A stretch of 64,000 bases of DNA, from positions 558,001 to 622,000 of the forward strand of contig QEYB01000981.1 of NCBI GenBank assembly GCA_017562135.1, written 5' to 3'. Shown here piece after piece: positions 1 to 12,400 of this stretch (positions are counted from its first letter, which is position 1; each line of letters begins with the position of its first letter). The notes under the pieces are model-generated. The model ran no database searches. It was not told where the DNA came from and saw only the letters and a list, made by a program, of their open reading frames with translations. A program made the translations under genes and the position numbers. This DNA is from Dipylidium caninum (Eukaryota; Platyhelminthes; Cestoda; Cyclophyllidea; Dipylidiidae).

Positions 1-3000
1 TACCTCCACCATTCCCGCCTCCTCCCCCGCCGTCTCGCCCTTCCCACAAGGCAGGAGTTCTCTTTGGCCCAAGAGTGGCCAGAAAGGGATCACCGCAGCA
101 TCCGCTGGTAGCCGGCGGACCAGTGTCTTTGCTAGCACCCCACGAAGATCTCCTCGGCCAATTGGGGTCGCACAAATAGCGCCAGAGGACATTACGCTCA
201 CATCTGAATAATTAATTATCTGATCCATGCGACCTTATTTGTATGTTGCATTGTTGGAATTTTAACAATGGCCTAAGTTGAGGCGGCAACTAGCAGACAT
301 CAAAGGTGGGAATTCTTGACTTAATGTGGCACACTTCAAAGGGAGGTATTGAGGGAATCCCAAAGGCCGAAATGTTACACAATCACGGACAATTTCAAGT
401 CACGACAGTGGCTTGAAGTGAGGTGGTTTCCCCCTTCGCCCTTATTATAAACACTTTCGTGAGGAATCCTCTGAGACAACTTCTCGTAAATAGCTCAGCT
501 TCGAGAGGATTTACAAAGCTCTACTCTAAGAGCGGCAAACCAACTTCATCGTGAAGGAAAATTGGCTCATGAGATAACCTTAGCTGCCATAATCAGACCA
601 CAGAATACTTCGGTGCTACTCGGCGGGAAAACGGGAGGAATTTAGCTATGGTCGTACTACACAAAACAGCCCTCCCCCGATTTGCCTTGAGGGGAGAAGC
701 AAATGAATGTAGCGTTGGCTTCTCCGAGGGCGGATCAGCTCGTCACGTCGTCGATGGGCCCTCGGGTGTGCGCGGCTCAGGCTGTAGGAGGCAGAAGCGG
801 TAAAAACAAGTGGCGGAGGCTGAAAGCCGCATACGCGTGCGGAATGGCGGCAAGTCCGCCCACCCGCCAGTTCGCCCGCCGGCCAGCTCGGGCGTTTCGC
901 CTCGGCGCGGAGTCAGGCCGTACGGGGCAGGAGTTTGGTTCCGCCTGGATCATCGTAAAGGTGTGTTTTGCGAGCAGTAATGAGTTCATGGTCTTTTCTT
1001 TTGCTACTTTGTCTGCGTGATTTATTTCCTCGAATAAAAGCCCCCCTTGCTGCATGCAGATGCAATTATCGCCCTTCAAGTTACAAATGCATTTACAAGG
1101 ACGAGATAAATCATGCCCCATTTATGATGGGTTCGGGCTGAATGGGAAATGTGTGCAACGCTGTTGTGAAGAGGAGGAGTTTGTGCTGCCAACGGCCAGT
1201 ACGGAGTGACGAGCTCTGATGCCCAGTTTTTATTTTCGTGGGCGATTCAGTCTAGAACAACCGCTCCGTTTTGCTCACGAGAAGTGCAAACTTCAAGCGT
1301 TAGACAGGCGGCTTTAATTAAGTGGTTCCAAGCACACTTTCCTCACTACTCGTCGCCCCAACGTGGCGAGTTCCACCGCCCAGCAGAGGATTGTTGTTGA
1401 GGGGCCACACTGGGTCGACGAGGAGGACAACTTTTGTCGAGTCGGAGCTCACTGCGGCAGCGGCTGTGTGCGTCACCGGTCTGCGGGCGTTGGAGTTTGC
1501 CCAATCACTTAAACTTAAATAGGCCTTTTTGGAAATGTCAAGGGCTGATCGTGGACGGCGTAGAAACACAGCGGAAGCAATTAATTCTGTCTTCCCGGGG
1601 GTGACATTACAGTTTACACAACAGAATAAAGCCAATGCCGACTAAAATGCCTAGTTAGGCTACAATTTCTTGACCTACTTGTGGCCACTCTGTCGGTGAA
1701 CAGTCGCCAGTTTTCGTACAAGAAGAGGGAAGTTCTTTTACTTTCAAACACATCGTGTTGCACATGGCCTCACACTTAAGTAGCACAAAAGGGAAGTGGC
1801 AAAATTGGCCACGAGGCGGTCACTCGGACCTCCCAAGCCCCTTCGACGGCCTTCACATCAAGCAATGAATCTGCGCCAAGAGTTATGAGGACGAGAATGG
1901 TTTCAGCTCTCGTCGCAGCTCGGTTGAGGCGGTCAAGAGTTGCCTCGGCCAAGCCCTTGGGTAATGACAGTCAGCAGTCGGACAAAGAGCACGATTTTGA
2001 ACGATTGCAGCTTTCGGTCATCATCTTTCTGGAATCTGAAGCAATCACCTCTCAGTAGTAGTGGCAATTCTTGTTGGTGGATGAATCACCTGGTCTCTTC
2101 TGAACACCCTAATTTGTAAGTACCAGTCGTAAAGAGAGCTGACGGCGAAAGGCTAGCGGAAGTCCCCCTCACAGGGGGCAACGGAGAGCAAACTGGTCCC
2201 CGAGCGTTGGCTCTGATCCGCCCTGCCCATGCGCCCACATCTAGAGTCTGTCAGACTTGGCCACAGCGGCCTCTTTTTACATAAATGCATCGGTCTGACT
2301 TGACTGCTTGCGGACAGGAGGGGAGGGGCGACTGGGGCGCGGTCGCCACCGTTTGTCGCTCCTTGTCCGACATCACTTTTCTTAGCGCGGGGTGGCACTC
2401 TCGCGTGAGGCTCGGTTCGGCTGGGCCCCGCTCTGCTCGGCTCCGTGTCGTCCGAGGCACGGCGAGGACGGTGATGCGACTCGACGGTATGGACCGAACA
2501 GGGTCATTAAAAGGTAAAGGCTGACTGCTATCCAGCAGTTTAGACAGCACACTTCTCAATAAAAACCCAAATTTTTATGGGAATTTTCTCGGTGGTCATT
2601 TTAAAGTGCGGTTGAAAAACCAATTAGGATCTACCGAAGCATACAAATTGAGCTTCCGGTCCAGTGCCGCGCATGCCACTTCGAGGCTTTGCGCCGACAT
2701 GAAAGGAGAAAATTCGAAGCGATTATAATGACCTCGGCCCTGCCCTTGCGGCGGGTGCAGCTACGAAGGGCGGAGGGGGGTGACTTCGAGCCCCGCACCA
2801 CCGCGTGCCCTGGTCGCAGCTTCATTTGCTAAGACCTGACTGCTGATGTGGACACAAACAAAGTTTAAAGGGGACGGGGTTGTAATTTGTACTCTTATAG
2901 CCTGTAAAAACTCAATCTGTTGCCAAGACAGTGGGAAGGAGACGTGTTATCTTGTGGAACTTTACCAGTTTCCCTCTGTCCCCGCGCCTCCGTCCGTCCG

Positions 3001-6000
3001 TCCGTCCGCCCGGCGGCGGCGGCGGCTAATCAGGGTGTGGAGGCGAATGCCCGCATGTCGGGGGTCGCCGCGGCTTCGCAGGTGGTCGTGTGTGTGTGTG
3101 TGCCCACGAGGGTCACGCAACAGGGCGGGGCGGGATCCCAGAAGTGCCTGACTGACCAGTTATCCGGTCAACAAAATGTCATAGGTGTGGGGAAAGGTCA
3201 TAAAATTGGGCAATGAAGCCTTTTCCTCAGTGCCTCAAGCGCGTTGAAAATAAAAGGCAGGGAGTTTTAGGAGACAGCCGACATGAAACGGCGGATGCTT
3301 ATGAGGCATGCCGTAGCAGCCGCCAACACCATTCGACGCTTTCATTAACCAAAACCATGTGAATTGAGGTGGGAAGGCGGAGCAAGTGCGCCTGCGAAGT
3401 AGGGGAAGTCGGCGACCAGAGGAGGAGGGGGGTGCTCGGGGTCTTAGCCGCTAGCAAAAGAGGGCATCGCGCAGTTTGCGAGGGGGAGACGTGGCAGGTC
3501 GCCTCAATTAGACGAACTTGCATCGCCTTGGGCGAAAGGAAGATGGTGAAAGTGGGAGAATTCGTTCAGGTTTTCCGTCCACCCATTCTTCATTCGCTTC
3601 TCCAGGTCTTAATGAAGACCCCAAATTCAAATGGTTCCCTGGGGAAAGGGAGACAATTGCGAGGACCTCGAGGCAACACAAGTGCCTGCAGATTTGGTGA
3701 AGTCGCCTTTCTCCTTGACAAAACCAGGAAAGATGTGATGCTTTACCTTTCCGCAAAGATTGCTTCAATTTACTTTTCTATTACCCGAAGAATAATTTGC
3801 TGACAACGAAATATAACCTAGTAATTGGAAAGTGTACGCCGGTTGGACAAGCTGGAAAGAAGCAGACCTCTCTGGCTTGACGCTACGCCACGAGTGGCGA
3901 GACAGGGAATTCGGAGGTTCCTCCAAATCGGCCGACCAATCGACTCGCCCGAGCAACCCAAGGGCAGCGCCTATCGAATCGCGTGCACGGACGAAGCCCC
4001 CGACACTGCGTTTAGCGATAACAACTACAACTATTTGGATTCTTCTCACTCAATGGCCTTTCCAGGCAGCATAAAAACTACTTCGACTGCTCACTGTGTG
4101 GCGTAAAAGCATTCCTCTGTATGTGTGTGTGTGCGGGTGGAGAGAGAAGCTGCGATAATGGCGTCTGAAGCACGATCGGCGGGGCTATTTGTCTCCGCGG
4201 GTGGGTCCACGTACTCCTGCCTTCCTGCCCTCCTTCCCCATGGCGTTTAACCGCTGAAATTCCCCATTCCGGTGGGAGTGACGAAACACAACCACTGCGA
4301 GGAGCAGCCACGAGATTATCCTCGGACAACAGGAAGGCTGGTCTCTCGCTACGCGAAAAGCAAGAGCAGGTTGGGCGAACAAAATGTCTGACCTTCACTT
4401 CGACACATGACGGATAAGACGGTGTTAATGAGGCAGAGATTCTGTTCCGTCGTCATGATGGCGACATAAAGCTGGGAGAAGTACGGAGAGAGATGAGGAG
4501 AGCACCCACTGAGTTAACGCAAGACTCCTAACTTGGACTCTTCTACCATTTTGGACTGCTCACGTGTCCCTCCTCCCCAGTTCTCGCCACATGGGTGGAC
4601 CTCGTTAACGGCCCTTGGCCCTGGTACATGATCTACAAAGGAGGCTATAGCCTGACGGCCCACAGCACCCATCGCCTTTCACGGGGCGGCCTTCTCCCCA
4701 CACTCCCACTGCCCAACATCGGGGACAGCGCTTAAAATGGAACTCATCGCCTGTCCGCGGGCAAGCCGAAATGTAACTCAGTCGACCGGGCGGAAGGCCG
4801 GCCTAAGCGAGGAGGGAGGGAATTTGGGTCCACACTCTGAAAAATCCGGCAACCTTCATGAGCACGAGAGAGTTGCTAGCTCACACTAAAAAAATTGTTG
4901 GTGCGGAAGGAAGGTCGTCGAAATCGTCCTCACTTATCGTGGCGTTCATGACAAACGCTTAACCTGGAACTCCCCAACTTCAAGTTTATTCTACGGCGTC
5001 AAGGTGTTGAAAGGAAGGTAAAAGGGTGGGGAGTGGGCGGTCGAGATACCGTTCGTGAACGACCCCCGTTCCTCAAGCATTGGCCTCCGAGCCTTGTTGA
5101 AATGCCATGCCGCGAGGCAACGCGTATTTCATTTGGCCGTATCCAACAACCATGTTGGTCGCCTACGTTGCCACCACGTAGACATGGGGACGAGTAACTT
5201 CGACCTCCCACCCCGTTTAATGTAGACGCCTAACCGACGTAGCCCATTGAATTTTCGCGTTGGCTAGCGGACGCACTTAGAACAATGTCGAGAGGGAGGC
5301 CCTAAGTCCCCCGCGATGCGGCGACAGCACATGGGACTCATGGAATTCCCCTCCCCCCCCTTCTCCCCAAGTAATGCGATGTGGGAATTTTGCGCATGTC
5401 TCGTCTCGTCTTGCCGCAACTTCTACCTGCGCCTTTGTGTGTGTCTGTAAAGTTGAGGCCTTCATCGGATGTTGGCGTGGAAGACGACGACACGCAGAAA
5501 GGCCCAAGTGGTGACAACAGATGATGACTCACCATATGTCATTAAACGTCACCAGACAAACTGTAATCGTGGAGAGCCATATTCCGTCAATCAACCCCCG
5601 GGGTAAGTAAGTGCGTCTTATTACCAAATATCAGACCGAAAATGGCAGTAAAGATGTCAACGTTAGACTAAACACCGAGCAGGAAGTTTTTGCATCATAA
5701 CTCCTCTTCTGCTTCTCCTCCTACCTCCCCACTTTTTTCTGGGCTGGCAAGTAAAGACGATTTCCTTGGAGATTTTCAAGTCACAAGACATATTAATCTG
5801 ACCTTTGGTCCCCAATCCCACAAATGATTGTCTCACTGCTCACTTTCAGTCGCCCCAACTAGACGACCCTCAATGAGGAGTTAAGGGTTCGCCAGCTTGA
5901 GCTCATGCGTATGTTTCGTGAGTATGTGTCGCAAGGTGAATGCCTCCAGGGCCTGTGTGACCCGCAGCGCATCGGTTGGGGCACCCACAACTAAGCCCGC

Positions 6001-8549
6001 AGCAGGCCCTATTCCATTGCCTTAACCCCCTACGGACGCAGGTGGGTGTCACCTCGAGCCACCTGAAGCCACCTTTGAGGCCGCATTTTAATCCCGCCTT
6101 TTGTGTACTCCATTGACAACTAACCGCTCTTTTTCCCCTTAAGGGGGGTAAAACGAATGTCAACGGACGCTGGTGTTTCAACCTACCGATTGTGCTGCGT
6201 ATTTTACTCTCTTTGTGGATGCGGGATTCACTCCCCCCCCTGCGGGTGCCTCGAGCAGTTCTTTTGCACACGTGATGAAAAGGAGCCGAAGGGTGTCACC
6301 ACTAAGGACGAGCACCGACAGAAAGATGAGGGGGAGGATGAAGGCGAAGGGGGAGAAGTGGACAGATAATCAGCAGATCTTCTAGAGACGTAACCCACGA
6401 GAAGCTGGAATCTGCGAGACCGCTGAGGAATGGAGCTGGAATTACAGGGTACAACTCGTCTGCCTACCGGAAACTACTTGGATTAACTGCATGGGTGGCC
6501 AAGCAACGAATCATGTGGGGAACTGGCACGCTATTCCACGCCCAGTTTATCTTGGCTTCGAAGTAACGGAGACAGAAATGGCCGGTTGATATATGGGAGA
6601 ACCCCATCAACCCCCTGGCGTTACGTAAAGGGAGTTTTTTCTGTAGTGCGTGCGAAACTTTAAATGTTCCTTTGCTTCTACCATGTGTGAACCACGGTGA
6701 ACAATGAAGACCTGCACTCCTCCAGGCTGTGCAGGGTCAGGGGGTGGAGAACCCTTTGGGGCCTCCATCAGCCTCCAAACAGTGCCAAACCACATGGCTG
6801 AAGAGGATACCCACGTCATCCCACATTTTCTTTCCAGCCTCGCATTCGTGTGATTTCTCTCTATTTTGTGTTGAGTAAAAGTTATTTTCTCTCCGCTCCC
6901 CGCAATGTCCACCCGTGGGGATGGTAGCTCTACCGAAAGCTGTGGTCGCTCTGTTTCTGGCCGAGGGGGGAAGGGTAATTTCCGTTCAACGGATGTATCC
7001 ACAGCCACACGTACACACAGATGCAGAAGCGGTGGATATAAACACCTTCGGTCAACAAATCTTCACCTTCTTAATATGAAAGAACTTATGAATAAAAAAG
7101 GAGGCGGTGCACTCAAATGGGGCGAAATGTCGTTAGTAAGGTGATTAGAAGGCGAAAACACCGATTTCCCATTTTTCTCACTCCCCCGTCGCCGTTGTCG
7201 TCGTCGTCGCCGTTCCCCCTCGACATTCGCATTATACTTAGAACTAAATTCCACGAATGTCAACGGGCCTTTTATAGTCGCGCTCGCTACTCTGTCCCAG
7301 CAATGGTCGGCACGCAGTTCCCACTCCCTTTAACACCGGGCGTTGGGGTGGGAGAAATAAAAGTTCGAAGTGCAGATTACCTCTAATCGCCTCCGTAAAT
7401 CCGGCCATGCTGAACCTCGGGGGAAGGAAAATGCACATTATTCATGGCACATTTTCCCCGCGAACTGCCTTACTCAGTCGCTTAACTAACTTCCCTGTTA
7501 ACAAGCCACTCCAGACACAAAATCTCCCGGTTGATAGCATCGAATCCCAGCCATTTCACACATTTCCGTCTTTCCGTCTCCGCGGGCAACAGATTATGCT
7601 GTGCGTGGGCGAATGAGTGTTAAAATGGGTCCATTACTGCTAATTCTGTAATTATAAACTAACTGATTGAAGCTGGTTCGTGTCTTCGCCGCGGGATGAC
7701 TTGTGCATACACATCGACGGAATCCGGACTTAATTTCGTCGGGAATCCCCCCTCGAGAAGAACGTCTCTGCCAGCACATTCGCCTATTACGCGAAAATTT
7801 CAAAATTTCAGTCTTTTGAATTTGAGCCCAAGCCCGAGTGGAAGTTGGTTGGAAGGTGCGGGTGACGTTGCGCTGTAAAAACCCCACGAGACTTTAACTG
7901 GCGCCGGATGCTGAATTTAACCTGCCCCGCCTGTTCGTTCAGCCAATTGAAGCCCTCGCCAAATACCACATACAAAACCGCAGATGACTAAAATTGCATA
8001 TTCTCCGAGTTCTTACAGTCATTATCTTGCATTCTTTGAATGCGAGTCCACTTACGCCGCCGCCGCCTCTCTCTCTCTCTCTCTGCCTCTTCCTCTGCCT
8101 CGTCATTCTGTTTCTGAGCTTTGCAGCATAGCCATTTGGCCACGCCCTTTGCCCTCCGACCCTCCTGCACGGCTTAGTACGCCTTTGGTGTACAACGTGC
8201 GTCTAGTGGCTGCCGCGGGGCCAGCATTTCGCTTAACCGGTCCCCGCCGACCACGTGAGCCCGTGAGGGAGAATGGAGTGGAGACTCCAGTGATTACGTG
8301 GTGAAAGTAGGTTTCGTAGGAAGTTCACGTTATGAAAACAAGTCCTCGAGGGGAGTGGAGAATGTAGGCAATTTCATATTAATTTAACCATTCCCTAGAA
8401 ATCTGGGATAACGCTGGTGGATTAACTGGAACAGGTCCTTTAATCACAATCACTGCGATTCTGTTAGGGGCCAAAAATGGGGTTAGAGGGGACAAAAGAG
8501 GGCGCTTTATGGTGTAAGATGCCCAGCAGGAGGGAGAGGAGATACTTAC
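1..8549. other. No convincing exon; presumed innexin intron or downstream sequence
   Basis: No frame on either strand in this 8.5 kb carries recognisable family motifs. The open frames are 60-130 codons and lack paired splice signals that would extend them. Base composition is mixed, with GC-rich patches near 700-950, 2400-2520 and 2990-3130. Short simple repeats occur: a CGTC run then a GGC run near 2990-3025, TG near 3090, a CT run near 8068-8087. If the innexin continues to lower coordinates, this is its first intron. Confidence 0.45.
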
Positions 8550-8957
8550 ATGAATCCCCGACTGCCAGTTAAATAGCCGCCAGATGATGCAGGGGAGGTT
8601 GAAGAGGAAGGCTTGGATCATGAGGACGAAAGGCACCCACTGGTAGTAGAGAATCTTCCGTTCCTCACGTTCCTGCGTCGACTCGGGCACAGTCTTCTGC
8701 TTCGTGGGCAGGAAGTACGTGCTCGTGACCCAGCACACCGACTCCGCGTACTCCTCCTGCGCTCGGGTGAACTCCGTGGGCACCCAACAGGCAATAGGCT
8801 TCCCAATGTACTGCCTGGCGGAGACAACCAGCGTGAAGATAACCAACAGGAGAGTGGTGAAGTTGTGGCTGAACCGATCGGCGAAATCGTCGTCACGACG
8901 GTGTTTGCCCGCGTCGAGTTTAAACTTGGCCAAGCCCTCGAGGAAGTGCTTATCCAT
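8550..8957 (-). CDS. Innexin (gap-junction subunit), first coding exon, partial gene
   Basis: Innexins form invertebrate gap-junction channels and hemichannels in the plasma membrane. The exon encodes 136 residues in phase 0. It starts at an ATG in good context (G at -3, G at +4) and ends at a clear donor (GTAAGT, 8549-8544). Visible family features are a short cytoplasmic N terminus, a first membrane helix at about residues 32-47, an extracellular loop with two cysteines (about residues 57 and 75), and the innexin signature YYQWVPF followed by a hydrophobic second helix. The remaining exons (second loop, TM3-TM4, C tail) are not visible between 1 and 8549, so they either lie beyond the window or were missed. 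The paralogue cannot be named from one exon. Confidence 0.93.
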
Positions 8958-9007
8958 GCCGGCGGTGTGGAAGGGGAGAAGGAGGCAATTTATCCTAGTA
9001 CAACAAT

Positions 9008-9062
9008 ATCAACGCCTACTACTGCTACTACGGCTGCTGCTGCTACTGCTACTACTACTACA
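9008..9062. repeat. CTA/CTG trinucleotide repeat upstream of the innexin start
   Basis: An imperfect trinucleotide tract mixing CTA, CTG and CTT-like units lies about 50-105 nt upstream of the innexin ATG, so it would fall in the 5' UTR or proximal promoter. On the innexin strand it reads as TAG/CAG units. It is not coding in the innexin frame. Confidence 0.75.
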
Positions 9063-9150
9063 TCTAGCGCCATAAGAGGGGATGTCATGAGCGTTGAGTG
9101 AGCGAAAGACAATGCCATGCGTGCCAGGCTACTGAATGTGAATGCGGATG

Positions 9151-9173
9151 TGTGTGTGTGTGTGTGTGTGTGC
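9151..9173. repeat. (TG)n dinucleotide microsatellite
   Basis: A run of about eleven TG units lies upstream of the innexin start. Open frames across it encode only HT/TH dipeptide repeats and are artefacts. Confidence 0.8.
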
Positions 9174-9291
9174 GTGAACGCAGCACACACAGGCCCGGTG
9201 AAGTGTAATCGGCGCTGGCGCATAGGAGACGGCTGATTGGCCACTCGCTGGTTGGCTGGCTGCGATGATGCAACGGGATGCGGACGTGCCT

Positions 9292-9415
9292 CCGCCCGCT
9301 GCCACCGCTGCCATCGCTGCCACCGCTGGCCGCCGACTCCCCTGCCGCCGTTGCGTTGCTGTTGCTGTCGCTGCTCCTGCTGCCGCCGCCGCCGCCGGCG
9401 TCGCTGTTGCTCCTA
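9292..9415. repeat. GC-rich trinucleotide cluster (GCC/GCT-like)
   Basis: About 120 nt of degenerate GCC, GCT and CGC triplets. Several frames are open on both strands but translate to poly-Ala, poly-Arg or poly-Cys, typical of simple-sequence DNA. No splice sites or start context support a protein. Confidence 0.65.
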
Positions 9416-9499
9416 CCGACTTAACAAGGCCTTTACGCAACGCATTCCTGGAGGCCTCCCCTTGTCCGCAGGGTCGTAAATCTACTCTCTAACTACAAG

Positions 9500-12400
9500 G
9501 CACCAATTAACCAGTAATATAACTCATCCACAATGGCCCAACATTCCACAATCCGACAGTGATCTCGAAGAGACCCACATTTGGTTTTGCACTAATTGCC
9601 TCACCAAGCTTTGCCATTAGCGGCCACCAAAGTCCTCTACTTTTTATTTTTCTCTCCAAACACTTCGTTTACCCTTCCCTTCCCTCCCCCCTTCTTATAA
9701 CCAAGTGTCGGTTTTCCTTTTTCCGGCCTGAATTTTGCTATGAGAAGTGAAACGATTTTATCATCATCATAGTTTGAAACTGGCGCCAAATTTGTTTTTA
9801 ACCGCGGAGGAAGGGCGACCAAAAATAATATTCCACCACTTTACACTTTTCGTCAGCGGATAACAGACATGCGCCATCCCCACGCTCCTCGGCGTCTGTT
9901 TTAAATTGTAGGGCTTGGTGCGCAAGAGAGCTGACTGGAATCGTGTTGAACATGAATATCCAGTGACATGACATCCTGTAAATAAACCCGCCCTCTGGGC
10001 GGGTGGGCACTGCCCGGCTTGGGGCAAAATGGAGCCCTTCTCCGCTTAACAGCCCTATGAACAGTGGGAAGGTGAACCGATAGGGACTTCCAGCATGTAA
10101 ATACCGGTGTATGCGGAGGGCAAAAGCAGCCGTGCTAAAAGCGGCCACTGTGGGGTAGAAAACCGTCGCTCTCGAAGGGGGTGGGGGCGGGGAGACTTTA
10201 GCCCGACAGCGTCGTAATGAACTGGTCGTCCTGATTAGGTAGGGCCAACACAGATTACCTCGCGCCGGCTCCTTCGCCCTTCTTTTCAGTCTCCGCCCAA
10301 AATTAATAGAATATCACTGTGAAGTACTTCTGCGAAGAAGGTGGATGCTATCTCCAAACCTGTCTCTCGAGGGACATTTCTTCCGTAGCAGAGTCCATGC
10401 CTCCGGGCTTGTCCGGAGGAAAGGAAATGGGCGAGAAAGACGGTATGGGTAAAATCACTCTCGCCAGACCGGGTGATGACGACAACCAAAGCAATCCGGC
10501 CTCTCCAATTAGTCTCGGCACACGTCGACTGGGAAATGTAGCGCACGCATGACTACATTTTGGCCCTGTGATTAATTACCTGGCCAACTTTGCCTCCCGG
10601 GCATCCGGACGCCGTACACGTATGTTTTTCCTCTGTGCCGCGTGCACGTAACCGCCTCAGCCACCTTTGGACGTTTCGGGTAAGGAGGGGGGCCGGCGTT
10701 CTACCACGCTGTCTGCGTCCGACCAAGGCTTACTTCGGGTTCCCATAGTATCCGGCCAAGGGGAAGTGCTGCTATTTCCTGAACCAACAGTCAGCAACCA
10801 AAATTTTATCTTTGAGAAAGACCCAAATCCTCACCGCCTCTCCTCGAGCATCTGAATTCCCCAAGTCTGGACCTCTTCGACACTCTCCACCTCCTCCTGC
10901 ACACCGCTTTCTCGTCACACCATTTTTTCCAGTTGGCTTCACGTTGATTCGCATGGTTCCCTTCTGTTTAAAATGACTACTCCGGCTTTTATCGCAGTCG
11001 GGACTCGCTCTCCTCCTCCCCTTTGAGGCTTATTATTAGCCCATATGGTCTGCGAGTGTATGTAGCATTTTCCGTTTGATAGCTGTTTACCTATGCCCCT
11101 GCTCGGCCAAATGGACCATCTGGGAGTTCTCAGAACAGCCGATGCGCATCGCATATGGTTTGTCGATCGGCCAGTCAACATGGTTTCCCTTTTTCGGGTA
11201 ACGGATGTGATTATCAAGAAGGCTCACACTTCTCAGGGGGGTGCTTATCGTGGGTGAAATTCTTCCAAGAGTTTTCCACCTCGCTCAATCCAAAATTTTC
11301 TGCTTCACACACCACGTGAAGGTGCCAGAGGCCTGTGCGGAAGAACAGGCGTTCTTAGTCCACTTTTTGGGGTGTGGAAGATTACTTCGCCCAGTCGATT
11401 GGTGGGCGTGTCTCGGCGATTAGTCTGGGGACATTTCGTACTGATGTCGAGACAAAAAACAGCTTTAGGAGGAAACACCTCTGGCTCCTCAGTCGCGGGG
11501 CTTGCTGGGGGGAAGGTGGAGCTCAAAAGTAAAAGCGACCACGGGGATTCACTCTGGCCTCGGGTTAGGGGAAGAGAGACGTAGACACAACAAAGGAACC
11601 GCTTTTATCTTACACCCCGCGCAGATGAAAGGGCTGCCTTGGGGACCTCGCTGTTCCTGCATCGGGTGGGTCCAGAAGGCGACCTACCGGAGGGCGAAGC
11701 AGCTGCTTTGAAGTCTCAAATGCCGTGGAGAAAGGCTGTGACGTAATAAGTGGAGTGCTCTTCCCTGGGCTATCCGCAAGACGATGCCAGGCAGTTGTTG
11801 AGCCATAGACTTCTAATCCCCACCGCTCATGGACCGCTTTGTGCACTGTATAATTACGCGTGGGCAATCTCTGAGGCTAATATCCCCAAAGCCCACGCAT
11901 TTTGAGGCATAATGCTAGCTCCTTCCACGGCAACAGGCTCGATGAGGCGCCCTTCTCTGAACTTTAAGTGGTTAAGACGATAAAAAGCGTGGTGAGACTA
12001 TCAGTGAATGCGAGAATCCGCGAAAAGCCGCCTCATACTTTCGTTGGTGTACAAACAGGCGGGCGATTTCCGCGGATGGAAGGAGAGTGGCCCTCCGACT
12101 TAACGCCCCCCCCCCTAACCCCGCCTCAGTATTTATGCGGCGGAGGGGTCATTCAGCATCTCGGCATGTCATGAGTCGCTTTCATGACAAAGTACAGCGA
12201 TTAAATGGCCCGAGCTGATGAGAGGGCAGGCGAAGCGAAGGCCCCCTAACCCCCTTAAAGTTGCCTTCAGGTCGTCATTTTCAACAGAATGTGAAAGGAC
12301 ACCAAGTTATGTCATTTACTAGGGAGCATTGCTTGTTCTCCATCGCACAACGATGCTGGCCGTCGCAACACATGAATGTCTTCTTCTTACCCTTTTTCGC

